Shown here piece after piece: positions 34,462 to 47,328 of a stretch of 64,000 bases of DNA. The stretch comes from Primulina eburnea. Its lineage: Eukaryota; Streptophyta; Magnoliopsida; Lamiales; Gesneriaceae. Position numbers and translations under genes: made by a program. Location: the NCBI RefSeq assembly GCF_022965805.1, contig NC_133101.1, positions 11,197,069-11,261,068 of the forward strand, given 5' to 3'. The notes beneath the pieces are model-generated. The model searched no databases. It was not told the origin of the DNA and saw only the letters and a list, made by a program, of their open reading frames with translations. Within the stretch, counting starts at the first letter, position 1. Every line of letters starts with the position of its first letter.

Positions 34462-34559
34462 TCATTCAAATAGATCCGGTTGTATTGGAAGAAAATGATG
34501 TGGGGAACTTAATTTGTTGGCGTCGATGTTGCTGGTTCTGCATGTGATGTTGTTCTTCC

Positions 34560-35837
34560 ATGATGTGACTTTGGCTCGGGGAAAAGGTTTTATGTTGTTT
34601 ATTCGAACTATGCACGACCAAGTCGAGTGGTTGGAGTCTTGGCTCGCTTATGATAAAACACTGCCAAGCAGTTTCAAGATACGGCTTGCAGAGCTCGAAA
34701 CTACATTGTTTCAAAGGTACAGTTGTCTTGTAGGTCTTGCTGTTGAATGATCTCTAGCTCCCACTAGCATACATGCGACTCCGAGCAGCACTTCAGGAAA
34801 GGAGACATCCAGATTATGTACGATTACCTCAGTATGATGGACTCCTTGACTCCTCGGGACAGGGTTATGACCATGGTTCGCTGTCGCGGTCACGGAGATC
34901 GGAACGGATGCTATCGTTCCAGTTACAATGAAATTTCGCGGAACGAGTATTTAAAAAAAAAATTATAAATATATAAAAATTAAAAATTTTGAAAAATATT
35001 TAGAAATATGAAAATTAAAATAAATATCATTTAAATTGATTATTTGATGTAAATAAGAACTTAAAATATTTTTAAAATTTTATTAACAATTTATTGAACA
35101 CAATTTATATCGTCATTATATTATAATATTTCCAACCATATCAAAAATTAAATATACTATTAAAAATTATTTGTATTTAATTAATTAAAACTTTAAAATA
35201 TTTTCGATTGGATATATATATAAGTTCGCACAAATTTGAATCAATTTAGAGTGATGGACTAATAATAAGCATCAAATTTTATATAAAGTGAAGTTACAAA
35301 TTATTTAACATCAATTAAAATAGAAATATTTTATAATTAACTTAGTTTTTTCACACTTTGTAATGAAAATTTCTCAATATAAATAGTTGACTTGTGCTCT
35401 CTTCTTTATTAGTCTTTCATTGATGGATGCAGCGGGAAGAAGCCTCAAGATTCACCATCTCACATCAACCGATGTGCTTTGCTTTCCAAAGTTCATAGTG
35501 AAATTAATATTAAGCTTAATAAATTACTCATATCATGTGATAATAAAATAATAATGATAAATGAAATATAAGTTGATGAAAACAAACATTTATATACGAG
35601 CCATCAACCTACAAATCCCTTCCGTTCTGTGCCGTTCCGCGTGTCCCGTTCCGTTCCGCCGTTAAATCCCCGTTTTCGGTATATGAAACGCCGATACAAG
35701 CCATCAACCTACACACCCCGGAACCTCGTCAAGGTTGCATCCGTTCCGGCCGTTCCGTTCCTGTTCCGGCGAACCATGGTTATGACAAAGAATGGATGAG
35801 CAGTTTCGTGGCATACAGAGGTCGAGATTACAGGGTT
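34560..35837 (+). pseudogene. Unrecognised exon-like fragments split by a hAT-like element
   Basis: Two coding-like stretches flank the hAT-like insertion. The left part holds a segment around MHDQVEWLESWLAYDKTLPS (34610-34670), then, after a break, one around LRAALQERRHPDYVRLPQYD (34778-34840). The right part (35787-35837) continues with KEWMSSFVAYRGRDYR. Reading through with one copy of the target duplication keeps the same frame, so the hAT-like element landed inside an exon. The family was not recognised, and the left stretches are in different frames with no complete ORF. It could be a decayed host gene or a captured fragment. Confidence 0.45.
34872..35778. mobile_element. Non-autonomous hAT-like element
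   Basis: A 907-bp element with 10-bp terminal inverted repeats CATGGTTCGC/GCGAACCATG and a perfect 8-bp target duplication GTTATGAC (34864-34871 and 35779-35786), as expected for hAT. The right end is rich in repeated GTTCCG; the middle is very AT-rich. No transposase. Confidence 0.82.
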
Positions 35838-36654
35838 TTTTTTATAATTAATGTAAAAAAAAATTTAAAAAAAAATTTAATTTTTTTTTTCAAAACTACT
35901 ATAATCTGCGTTCACAAATCGTGGACAAAGCGCGGACGCTCGCGCTCGTCCACGCTTACAGACGTGTACAAGCACTATTATTATTTATTATTATTTTGTG
36001 ATGGACACTTGTCCACATAAGCTTATTATTATTATTATTATTATTATTATATTCTTTATTATTATTTTAAATATTTAATTTAATTCAAATATATTATTAT
36101 TATTACTATTATTTATTATAATTTTTAATTATTAATTTAATTCGAATGAAAAATATAAAATATAAATATCTATAATATATGTTAATTATTAAATATTTTG
36201 TATTATTTAGTTGGATGATTGAAAAATTAGAGATATAAGAGGATTGAAATGAGAAAATTAAAGAGATGTGAGAGGATTGAAGAGAGAAAATTAAGGAGAA
36301 TAAAAATAGTAGATTTTTATCAATACACTAATAAGAGGTTTAACTTTAGAATAGTATCGATGAAACTTACGCTGTATTATAATATTTTCATTCTATTATT
36401 AAATTTACATTATTTATTTTCTATTTAACCTATAATTATTAATTTAATTTCAATCGCAACATATTTAATAATAATAATAAATTTGTTGCGATGGATAATA
36501 TTTTTCATGAAATTTGTTGCTACTGATATATGAATTAGCGTGTTGGGAGCTAAATAAAATATTTGTACCTGAATTTTCTTTTCCTTTTTTATGTGAAACC
36601 AAACAAAACAAATGTTTCATAATTTCCAAGTCCAGATACTCAATCCCAATTCTT
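35838..36654. other. AT-rich intergenic DNA with a TTA microsatellite
   Basis: Contains a TTA/ATT microsatellite (about 36023-36050), a small GC-rich patch with GTGGAC...GTCCAC inverted repeats (about 35921-35965), and a duplicated AGAGGATTGAA block near 36237-36290. No gene recognised. Confidence 0.5.
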
Positions 36655-37275
36655 GCCTCGCTTGAGCCCAGATGAATGTTGGGAAGTAGCTACTTTGTTC
36701 CAAAATCCCGATTAATGAGTTGTATACACCCTCCTGAATTCGAGCCAATTGGCGAGCAAATAGCATTTAAGTGTCCAAGACTACCTCTTGCAATAGTTGT
36801 CGTAGCTAGCAGGCCTATGATCAAAGATGAACATGACACTGTAAGCGTGGAAAAAAATTGCAGAAAGTGTGTTCAGTTGTGATGGAAGAACAGGATAATG
36901 TCAAAACATATTTGCTTTGAGTCATAATCATTTGCCCGAGCATCTGAAACTCTGTTTCCTTTATATCGGACTTTTTCCAGAAGATTCCCGCTAAGAATTT
37001 GATATGGTTTTGGATTAATCCGACCTAGAAGGCTAAAGAGCTTGGAAGAAGTGACCGAGAATCATTTGGAGGACCTTATTGGCACAAATCTTGTTCAGGT
37101 GAACAGAAGAAGGTATGATGGTAGGTTTAAGACATGCTTCATCCATGATATGTTGAGATACATTTTCTTGAGAGAATCCAAGAAACAAACACTTTTTTTT
37201 TGGGTATTTCACAAGAATTTGAAATGGATGACAGAAAAGGAAAATGAAAAATTTATGAGCAAATGTCGACGTGCC
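36655..37275 (+). pseudogene. NLR (NB-ARC) pseudogene, upstream part
   Basis: Several NB-ARC landmarks appear in order but in shifted frames. They are LSPDECWE (about 36664), then IGEQIAFKCPRLPLAIVVVA (about 36750-36810), corresponding to the GLPLA motif, then LCFLY-like sequence with LFP (about 36948-36980). After that comes an open stretch with LEEVTENHLEDLIGTNLVQV (about 37042-37100) and FIHDMLR (about 37139-37158), the MHD-motif position. The P-loop half is missing, and there are stops near 36714 and 36880 and several frameshifts. The style resembles solanaceous/Lamiales CC-NLRs of the R1/Tm-2 type. The copia element at 37276 splits it just before the LRR region. Confidence 0.8.
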
Positions 37276-37575
37276 TGTGAGCAGATAATCCAGACAAAAT
37301 CAAGCTAAGATAGCCCAAATCCCGATCCAGTGAAAGGCGGAAACAACCCAAGCTATTTACCTATGTTCCTTGTTATCTTTCTGTTTTGATAAGCGTATCT
37401 TTTGATTTAGTTTTCTTTTTTATGATCTTTCTGTTAAGCTTTATTTAGTATAAAAGGCTATGTAATTCAGTAGTTTTATACACCACGAATAGAGTTCATT
37501 TTCTCCTCAAAGTGCATCTGTGAATCCTTATCTTTCTTTTCATTTGGACGTATATTCTCTGGCCTAAAGTTAACA
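37276..37575 (+). repeat. 5' LTR of the copia element in the NLR
   Basis: It begins TGTGAGCAGATAATCC and ends AAAGTTAACA. Four substitutions separate it from the 3' LTR. Confidence 0.95.
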
Positions 37576-37630
37576 ATTGGTATCACAGCTTCAGGTGTAG
37601 AAACGTCCAAGCATTCACAGCTTCACTAAA

Positions 37631-40600
37631 ATGTCGATTACCCACCAGAATACAGCGAAAGAAAACGGCGGAATGTCGTTTCACTATCCAATGCTGACCC
37701 CCCACAATTACGCAACATGGGCAATAAAGACAGAGGAGATCCTTGATGCTCAAGGAGTTTGGGAGGCGGTGGAGCCGACGGAAGGAGCACGAGTGGATGG
37801 AAAAAAGGATAAGACAGCGCGGGCATACATCTTGCAGTGTGTTCCAGAAGACATCCTGCTCCAGATCGCAAAGAAGAAGTCAGCAAAGGAAACCTGGGTT
37901 AGTCTCAAGACGAGGTACCTGGGTGGTGATCGAGTCAAGAAAGCGCGTGTACAGACACTAAAGAGCGAATTCGATTCCCTTCGGATGAAGGAGACCGAGA
38001 CGATTGATGAATTCGCTGGAAAACTCAGTGCATTAACCAGCAAGTTTTCCACTCTTGGTGATACACTTGAAGACTCCTCTCTGGTCAAGAAGCTGATCGA
38101 CTCCGTTCCTGAAAAATTCTTCCCCATCGTGGCTGGGATCGAACAGTTTTACGACCTCGAGACCATGCCATTTGAAGAAGCTATAGGGCGATTAAAGGCG
38201 TTTGAGGAACGAACAATGCGATTACGTGGCAACACCAACGGTAATGAGGGTCAACTTTTATTCACTCATGCCGAGTGGCAAGCGAGACAGAAGGGGAGTA
38301 ACGGTGACACCTCGTTAGGAGGAAAGGGGCGTGGGTCCAGCGGCCCTGATCGTGCCAAATGGCGTGGACGAGGGCGCGGTCGTGGTCGTGGTGGGCTGCG
38401 CAAAGATGATACAGGAGGAACTAACAACACTGGCAGTGGTACTCGTGATAAGAGTCACATAAAGTGTTTCAATTGTGAGAAAATGGGACACTATGCGTCT
38501 AAATGCCGCAGCAAGCGTCGTGAAGATGAAGCACATCTCACTCGCGCCACTGATGAAGAGCCAGCATTGATGATGGCCGTATCCCAGGAGGTGACGCACA
38601 CTAGGCATGAGCAGCAGGATGCTATACTACTCAGCGAAGATAGGTTAGTGCCAGAAATGTACCGTGGTGACAAGAATGGAGAAAACGAAGACGTCTGGTA
38701 CCTTGACAACGGTGCAAGCAATCACATGACCGGACATCGCGAGAAGTTCCAAGAATTGGATGAAGCTGTCACCGGGAGGGTGAAGTTCGGCGATGGATCA
38801 ACTATCCAGATCATGGGAAAAGGGACGGTTGTGTTTAATTGCAAGAATGGCGATCAGAAAGTTCTCCAAGAGGTATACTACATTCCCAAACTTTGTAGTA
38901 ATATTATAAGTCTTGGATAAATGACAAAAGCCGGGAACGAGGTACACATGGGAGGAGATACCATGAAGGTGTTTGACAGGAGTGGGAAGCTCTTGATGTT
39001 GGTAAAACGAACACAAAATCGCTTGTACAAGATAAAGTTGAAAACGTTCAAGCAGGTTTGCCTCCTAGCAAGCCTAGATGACCCAGCGTGGTTATGGCAT
39101 GCGAGACTCGGCCATGTCAACTTCCTTGACTTGAAGCTCTTGGGGGAGAAGAAAATGGCAGTAGGTGTCCCATCGTTATCCCAGCCAAACAAGTTATGTG
39201 AGGCGTGTGTGATAGCCAAGCATTCAAGGTTGACGTTCCCGTACCAAACAAAATACAGAGCAGAGAAGCCATTGGAACTCCTCCATGCTGATATTTGTGG
39301 GCCAATCTCACCATGTACACTCGGTGGTAATAAGTATTTTCTTTTAATTGTTGATGATTTCACTAGGTGGATGTGGGTGTATGTTTTGACAGCAAAGAAT
39401 GATGCTTTCATGACATTCAAAAAATTCAAGTCTCTGACAGAGAACAAGACTGAGTACAAAATCAAAACACTCCGGACGGACCGCGGTGGCGAGTTCCTAT
39501 CCACTGAATTCACCCGTTTCTGTGAAGAAGAAGGGATTGAGAGGCACCTCACAGCTCCCTACACACCGCAACAGAATGGCATTGTGGAACGCCGTAACCG
39601 CACAGTGATGGCCATGACAAGATCTCTACTCAAAAGCATGCATGTACCTGCAAAATTCTGGGGAGAGGCAGTTAGACATGCCGTGTATCTGCTGAATCGT
39701 CTCCCAACCAAGGCACTGGGAGAGCGCACACCATTTGAAGCATGGATGGGAAGAAAGCCTCACCTCGCACACTTGAGAGTGTTCGGCTGTGTGGCCTATG
39801 CGAAAAACACAGTTCCTCATCTCAAGAAACTTGATGACAGAAGCTCGCCCATGGTATATTTGGGTGTAGAGGAAGGTTGCAAAGCTCGTCGCCTGTTTGA
39901 CCCAAGCCATAGCAAGCTACAGGTAAGCAGAGATGTCATTTTTCAAGAAAGTCTCAAGTGGTCATGGGATACAGGTGCTAGCAATGAAAGGCCATCGTCA
40001 GAGTTCATCATGTTGGATGCATTCTATTCTGATGAATCAATTGATAATGCAGACGCTGAATATGTCACATCACCAGGGACAGAAATGTTAGGTTCACCTA
40101 TACTTCAGTCAAACGCCCATGAGGATACACCGCCCCCAAACGCCCATGAGGCTACACCGCCCCTGGTGACAATCACCCCTGAGTCCAGAAACAGGCCTGT
40201 CCGTTTTAGGTCAATTGATGAGATTTACGCCAATACTGAGGAAGTGGTTGCTATCGATGAAGAAGAGAATGAGGTGATGATGGTGGTGTTTGAAGAACCA
40301 ACCTGTTACCAAGAAGCTGCAATCGAAACCTGCTGGTACGAAGCAATGAAGGAGGAGCTGAAATGCATTGAAAAAAACAACACATGGACCCTAACTGAGC
40401 TCCCATTAGGCCACACACCCATTGGCCTAAAGTGGGTGTTCAAGCTAAAGAAAGATTCATATGGGCAGGTCGTTAAGAACAAAGCAAGAATGGTGGCTAA
40501 AGGCTACGTACAAAAGCAAGGCATCGATTTCGAAGAGGTTTTTGCACCTGTAGCTAGACTTGATACTATTCGAGTCATCCTTGCACTTGCTGCAAATCAA

Positions 40601-41839
40601 AGCTGGGAGGTACACCATCTAGATGTGAAGTCAGCATTTCTCAATGGGGAGTTAGAAGAAGAAGTATATGTCACCCAACCAGAAGGGTTTGAGGTACAAA
40701 ACCAGAAGCATAAGGTGTATAGGCTGTCAAAGGCCCTCTATGGTTTACGGCAAGCTCCACGAGCTTGGAACATTCGTTTGGATAGGAGTCTAAAAGAGCT
40801 AGGCTTCAGAAAATGTACTCAAGAACAGGCAGTGTACATAAGAAGTAAAGGAGAAGCAAGAGTGATTGTTGGAGTATATGTTGATGACCTAATTGTAACA
40901 GGAAGAAGCGTCGAAGAAATCTATAGTTTCAAGCAGCAAATGATGACACAATTTGAAATGAGTGACTTGAGCCTTCTTTCTTATTACTTAGGGTTCGAGG
41001 TGGAACAACAGAAGGGTCGAATATTACTTAAACAATCAGCCTATGCAAGGAGAATCTTGTCTGAGTTCAAAATGGCAGATTGCAATGCAACAAAGTATCC
41101 AATGGAGCCCAAGACACGGCTCCACAAAGACTTGGAAGGAACTCCAGTTGATGCCACGGAGTTTAGACGTATTATTGGTTGTCTCAGGTACTTATTGCAT
41201 ACTCGACCAAACATCTCATACGTAGTAGGAATGGCAAGCAGATACATGGACAGGCCTACAATAATGCATCACAAGGTGGTGAAGCAGACTCTCAGGTATT
41301 TGAGAGGCACAATTCATTTTGGACTTGCTTATGTGAAGGGACCCCAGGAATTTGGTATATTCGGCTACTCGGACAGTGACTTAGCCGGTGATCGTGATGG
41401 GAGAAAAAGCACAAGTGGAATGGCTTTCTACTTTAATGAAAATTTGGTGTCCTGGAACTCACAGAAGCAGAAAACGGTGGCACTTTCATCTTGTGAGGCT
41501 GAGTTCATGGTAGCAACAGATGCAGCCTGCCAAGCACTGTGGTTAAGGAGTCTTGTTGGTGAGTTAACCGATATTGAGCCGAAGCCGGTAACTTTATTTG
41601 TTGATAACAAATCTGCTATAGCCCTTATGAAGAATCCAGTATTTCATGGTCGCAGCAAGCACATAGATACAAGGTTTCATTTTATCAGAGAATGTGTTGA
41701 GAACGGGCAGATTGTGGTGGAGTTTGTTAACACTAGAGAACAGCGGGCTGATTCATTGACAAAAGCGTTGTCTGGAGTGAAGTTAGCTACCATGCGTCAA
41801 CTACTCGGAGTTCGAGATTTGGAGCCAAGTCAGGATTAG
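37631..41839 (+). pseudogene. Copia gag-pol, one in-frame stop
   Basis: A single frame of 1402 codons from ATG 37631 to TAG 41837-41839, broken only by TAA at 38918-38920 (codon 430), probably from a CAA Gln codon. Gag occupies about residues 1-275. A basic Arg/Gly stretch (about 244-256) precedes the CCHC knuckle CFNCEKMGHYASKC (279-292). Protease has YLDNGASNHMTG (357-368). Pol follows with the pre-integrase zinc region (LGHVN ... CEACVIAKH), the integrase core ([14 protein letters not shown]), reverse transcriptase (YVDDLIVTG intact) and RNase H ([30 protein letters not shown]). All domains are complete, so the element was active recently and reversion or readthrough of one codon is all that separates it from an open frame. 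Confidence 0.93.
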
Positions 41840-41848
41840 GGGGAGTAA

Positions 41849-42148
41849 TGTGAGCAGATAATCCAGACAAAATCAAGCTAAGATAGCCCAAATCCCGATC
41901 CAGTGAAAGGCGGAAACAACCCAAGCTATTTACCTCTGTTCCTTGTTATCTTTCTGTTTTGATTAGCGTATCTTTTGATTTAGTTTTCTTTTTTATGATC
42001 TTTCCGTTAAGCTTTATTTAGTATAAAATGCTATGTAATTCAGTAGTTTTATACACCACGAATAGAGTTCATTTTCTCCTCAAAGTGCATCTGTGAATCC
42101 TTATCTTTCTTTTCATTTGGACGTATATTCTCTGGCCTAAAGTTAACA
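41849..42148 (+). repeat. 3' LTR of the copia element in the NLR
   Basis: 300 bp, same ends as the 5' LTR, followed by the GTGCC target duplication. Confidence 0.95.
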
Positions 42149-42153
42149 GTGCC

Positions 42154-42420
42154 TGTTTCCATCATTTCTTGGTGGAACATTAATACTCATTCTTTCCCGT
42201 GGTTTAAAGCTATAACATGAATAGAACTTAAAAGTTACAGATTTATGAATTTGGAACGTCTAACAGTGTTGGAGATTATTGATGGATATCTTGAAGAGCT
42301 TCCAAGGGATATTCTCCACTCGAGAGAATTGAATCGCACTTCACCACAATTGATTCAGCGAAGCAATTACAACAGGAGCTACTGGACAATGGCAACGATA
42401 GCCTTGTTTTCGTAGACAAA
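42154..42420 (+). pseudogene. NLR pseudogene, downstream part
   Basis: The NLR-like sequence resumes after the copia element. It contains coding-like text around FHHFLVEH and a segment MNLERLTVLEIIDGYLEELP (42245-42305) resembling the start of an LRR region. No complete leucine-rich repeat series follows before the sequence turns into AT-rich non-coding DNA near 42420, so the LRR is largely missing. Confidence 0.6.
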
Positions 42421-45320
42421 GGTATGATGACCAAAATCCATTTCCAAGATACGTCGGTTTACCTTCTCCATATGCAACTTACAGGTGATGCTGAAATTTC
42501 CAGAAGCAAAAATAAGAACGAAGGCGTAAAAATAAACGAACCCGTGTAATTGTTTTGTGTTGTGGTTTATGGTAAGAAACACATATTTTGTAAATACTAG
42601 AAAAATGTACATGCGTTGCACGTAAAAATCTAAACTGTTGAAAATATATGTACGAAATTTTGATAATATTTAAATGAATTAAAACATGGTTAATAACATT
42701 TATCAACTGAAACAAACTAAGCCATAAAAAATAAAAAATCATGACCATAGACGGTATATGAATCAGATAAATTATCTTATCCACTTGACACATTTTCCAA
42801 TATGCTTCTTGGTTGATTTTAACAACTCAACAACTCTTTATCATAGTTTGTTATAATATGCATATAACTATTTTGGTATGTTCAGCAAGTATCTGATCGT
42901 CTTTAACATCTATTATGTTATTTACAATCCTTATCCGGGATCTGACATGCTCGTAGTTTGCTTCTTTATCACGCCATTTTTTCTGTTTTCTACATTGTTT
43001 TTATCTGATAATCTTATTTTTCCGATTATTTTTTTATTGTTAAATGATTTTTCAGCTTTTGACAATCACCAACTATAACTCTTAAGAAAAAATGCTTTTA
43101 CTCGTGATACGTTTTCACTTGTGACTAAAAGTATGTATAACCTATATATTTTTCAACAACATAACCAATGAATGATGTTGCACCTTCTTCAAATATTGTG
43201 ATATTTGTGATATCATTTTTATATATTTAGTATCAATATTATCAACATATATCTATAAGGTTAATAAATTTTTAACAACTATTTCTCAATCACTGTGAGA
43301 AAAATACTTGAAATCTCTTCAAATGGCTATATCTTATAATTGTGTCCTCATTTAATTTGACGCAATTCAAGAAAGTCATCTTGATCGTCATTTTTTGAAA
43401 GCTTTGAAATAATGATTGCGTGCATCATGTCATGAGGATGATATAGTTTCAATCTCATTTGTTGCGTTTAGAACATAATATTATATTATTCATTGAAACT
43501 AATTAAACAAATTTTCTTCTATCGAGTTTATATTTTGTTTTATAATATTTTATATCTTGTGGAACGATATACAAAATTAATTATTGTATTTTAAAAATCT
43601 TGAGAAGAGATACGAATAATGTAATTAAGATATGCATATGAGATATCATTCAAATATATGTCAAAGTATTTGTCTTATTCAATATCTCATCTAATAATTA
43701 ATATAACCATTTAGATTTTATGAGCATTTTATGATAGTCAAAATTAGTTTGATGAAATATTGTAGAATTTTATTTGAATTTCAATATTTGGCTAAGTGAA
43801 TTTATTTGACGAGGGGTTTTCTATGCTACCATCATATATGTTATGAATTAGCTGGTTAGACACTTTGACTAAAAAAAAGACAAAAACAATCTTGTTGTCA
43901 CCTCGAAATATATCGAGATAATATTGGAGGAAGTCACACAATTTTTCTTAAACCATAGAAAAATATTAGGCATGTGTTAACTTGTGATATAATTAAAATT
44001 TAGAATCATGCATAATCATTGAATTAGAACAAAATCGCATGCCAAAAATCTACTGGATATTATATATTTTAATAATTTATCCATATTTGTCGTTCACCAG
44101 AGGACTCTCAGACCTACCAAATTTTGTAGTTCACCTATTATTTTCATAATAAATAATATTACAAAAATAATATAATCAAATACATAAAAACTCAAACTAA
44201 AATACCTTCTATCAATCTAAGTAAAACAAATTGATTAGAGAATATAATAATGTCGTACAAATTTTAAATATTGATTTATAGATAGAAGTTTGGAAATACA
44301 TTTGCCCCAATAAATAAAAAATATTATCTCTTGATATTCTGATACATTAGGTAAAAACGAAGAAGTATTTCAATTTTTTTAACATTTTCTAAGTCACTTC
44401 AAACCAAGTAATCTAAGCAAACAGAAAACATGCATTATGTGTTTAAAAATTAACAAAATATCTCAACAATAAAAAATTAAAAAATAACCATTTTTGTTGG
44501 ATATTTGATTTTGTTTTCTCTTTTCTTTGTGCAAACAAACAAATTACATGAACAATCCAAACACAATTACATGATCAATACAAATGACATATAACAATCA
44601 AACATGTTAACGCTAGGGTAAAAAAACTCTTCTCATTGTAAGAATAAAAAATGGTCAAATGGAGCATATTATTTAGTAATATTTATTTAGCAGCATTTAT
44701 AAAAAAATTGAATAAATATTTATTAATAATTTATTTTTATTCAATCCGACTCATCTCTCTTTGTCTTCCTATTATTATTTGACGGCAATGTATAAATTTA
44801 AGTAATTAAAATTAAAATTAAAAGTAAATTAAAATAATAATTAGTTTGATTGAGTTAAATACACTATTAATGATCTTATTAAACTAAGATAAAAAAATGA
44901 CTTAAATAACACCATTAACATGACAAATTTTAAAACAAAAAAAATAATATAATAGTAAGCTCACAAATGAAAGTCATATATTTAATAGATTAATAGATAA
45001 TATATTATTTAGTAATATGTATTTAGCATCATATATTGAAAATTGATTAAATAACTTAAATGTTTGCAATGAAATCAGTTACATACAAATATTTTCTACC
45101 AATCACGTATTTTTGTTGATACATAAGTAATCTAAATATATCTACATTCTAAATGAGAAAAAAATGTGTTATATGACCTTAATATTTATTAGTAATTTAA
45201 TTTTATTCAATCACACTCATCTCTATTCGTCTTCTCATTATTACCTTAATGTTCGTAATACTAACAATTTACAATATTATGATAGTGATTTTCTGTGAAT
45301 TTGATCTCGAATGTGAATTG
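42421..45320. other. Long AT-rich gene-free stretch
   Basis: No ORF with family features, no RNA gene and no bounded element was recognised over about 2.9 kb. There are many short homopolymer and simple-sequence runs; old, unrecognisable repeats are likely. Confidence 0.5.
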
Positions 45321-45329
45321 TAGATATAT

Positions 45330-46135
45330 TTAGATTCACAATTCACATTCATATATTTATATAGATATAGATTATTATTAAAAGAATGAGTAGGTCTCAT
45401 GTGAGACCGTCTCACGGATCACAATCTGTGATACGGGTCAACCCTACCCATATTCACAATAAAAATTAATACTCTTAACATAAAAAGTAATACTTTTTCA
45501 TGGATTATCCAAATAAAGATCAGTCTCACAAAATACGACCCGTGAGACCGTCTCACACAAGTTTTTACTTAAAAGAATATATGAAAAAGAAAAAATGTAT
45601 TAATTTATGTAAATTTTAAATTTAAAAATAAAAATGTATTAATGATTATTATTAAAAGAATATATGAAAAAGAAAATATGTATTAATGATTATTATTAAA
45701 TGAAGATAAGGATATTTATGTAAATTCACAATTCACATTCATATATAGATATAGATAGATAATATAGATATAGATATAGATTATTATTAAAAGAATATAT
45801 GAAAAAGAAAACATGTATTAATAATTATTATTAAATGAAGGTAATGATATTTATGTAAATTCACAATTCACATTCATATATAGATATAGATAGATAATAG
45901 AGATATAGATATAGATTATTATTAAAAGAATATATGAAAAAGGTAAATTTTAAATTTAAAAATAAAAATGTATTAATGATTATTATTAAAAGAATATATG
46001 AAAAATAAAAATGTTTTAACGATTATTATTAAATGAAGGTAAGGATATTTATGTAAATTCACAATTCACATTCATATATTTATATAGATATTTATTTATA
46101 TAGAATATAGATATAATAGATATAGATATAGATTA
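45330..46135. repeat. AT-rich minisatellite
   Basis: The phrase ATTCACAATTCACATTCATA recurs near 45334, 45724, 45857 and 46056, with ATTATTATTAAAAGAATATA and GATATAGATATAGAT blocks between. The period is about 133 bp for the best pair. A MITE has inserted into one unit (45387-45568). Confidence 0.8.
45387..45568 (+). mobile_element. Mutator-type MITE inside the minisatellite
   Basis: A 182-bp copy of the GAGACCGTCTCAC family with a perfect 9-bp duplication TTAAAAGAA (45378-45386 and 45569-45577). It is very close to the copy at 21861, so both moved fairly recently. Confidence 0.85.
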
Positions 46136-46137
46136 TG

Positions 46138-46769
46138 TGTAAGGTTTGAGACCTATTTTGTTTAACAGTAATGATTATAATTGTATGAGTATAATCACTA
46201 GAAAACCAACGAGTTTACAGAAAAACTAATACTAGTGATCTTAATGATCAAAAATTAATTTTCTCAATACATAAAATGCTTTTTAAACAATCAACAACAC
46301 TAAAACACAATTATGAAAGCAAAAACGTGAAGCTAAAAACTGGATCAACAAAAACAAATCTTCAGTCAACTCCTTTACAGATGTTGTCTGCAGATATCTC
46401 CAATAATCACGGCAACACGTGAAACATCACTCTTCAAAACAACAACGTCCTTGAGAATTATCTTCTCTTAAAGCACACGGCGTGCAATAGTATGTATATG
46501 CTTCTGCATAAATCACCTCTCTTTGCATGATATGAATCTTCTTATTTATAGCCCTAGGGTTTATCAACAAGGAAACCTATACAATATGAAAAGTAGAATT
46601 TTATTAGAAACAAAATTTTTTTAAACAAAGATATCATTTCACAAAAATCTTAGCATAATTATCACATTATTTAGATATGCAAAACCATATTTAAATATTC
46701 AAAATTATTTCAACAAGAAAAAATTAATCTTTAGAAATAAATTTAATACAGAAATTTTATTTTCCTTCA
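46138..46769 (-). mobile_element. Solo SIRE-like copia LTR
   Basis: Read on the minus strand it starts TGAAGGAAAATAAAATTT and ends ...CTCAAACCTTACA, similar in layout to the SIRE-like LTR at 1220. A TATA-like GCTATAAATAAG lies on the minus strand near 46543. The possible target duplication is TTATG (46133-46137) against CTATG (46770-46774), four of five matching. It does not carry the complete double-dyad motif. Confidence 0.6.
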
Positions 46770-46774
46770 CTATG

Positions 46775-47323
46775 TTCTCTTGTTGTGAAAATATAATGTG
46801 TAATGTTTGAAATGACTAATTTTTTATAGCATCTTTTTCTGTTAAAACAATAACTAGGATTGGCTTGAGTTGTTTCCATAAAAACAAACTACCTCTACCA
46901 TTATAACATATTCAATTACTGCATCTGTTTGCATTTTTATTATTTTGAAATTGAGATGACATCTATCATTTTTTTATGTCCAAAGCAATGTATCTACTGA
47001 TATAACTGTCGTTTCATAACCTTTATGAGCTTTTTTCCCATTATTTACTAACTATTTTATTTTATTTTATTTTATTAACTCGTCAAAAATTAGGATTATG
47101 GTAGTGCAAGTTGGCTAGTTTTGGATTTTAATCGTGTAACTTGTCAAAAATTAGTTTTCATCCAGCAAATTGGATTGTTTTTATCTCGGAAATCACTAAG
47201 TCTGACTAAAATTGCTTATTTGGCACCGATTCTCTCTTACGTAACTCATATGGTGCAGATAAAGCTTATGTTACACACATTAAATCCATCTGATTAAAAA
47301 TAAAGGGAAAAATATATTAGAAC
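46775..47323. other. AT-rich intergenic DNA
   Basis: Contains a short TTTTA repeat (about 47054-47077). No gene recognised. Confidence 0.5.
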
Positions 47324-47328
47324 GTTTT

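Larger units (their letters stand above)
37276..42148 (+). mobile_element. Nearly intact Ty1/copia retrotransposon inserted in the NLR
   Basis: Two 300-bp TG...CA LTRs flank one long polyprotein frame. A perfect 5-bp target duplication GTGCC (37271-37275 and 42149-42153) shows the insertion. The LTRs differ at four positions. A primer-binding site TGGTATCACAGC (37578-37589) and a short polypurine stretch GGGGGAG (about 41839-41845) are present. Only one nonsense change interrupts the gag-pol frame. Confidence 0.95.
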
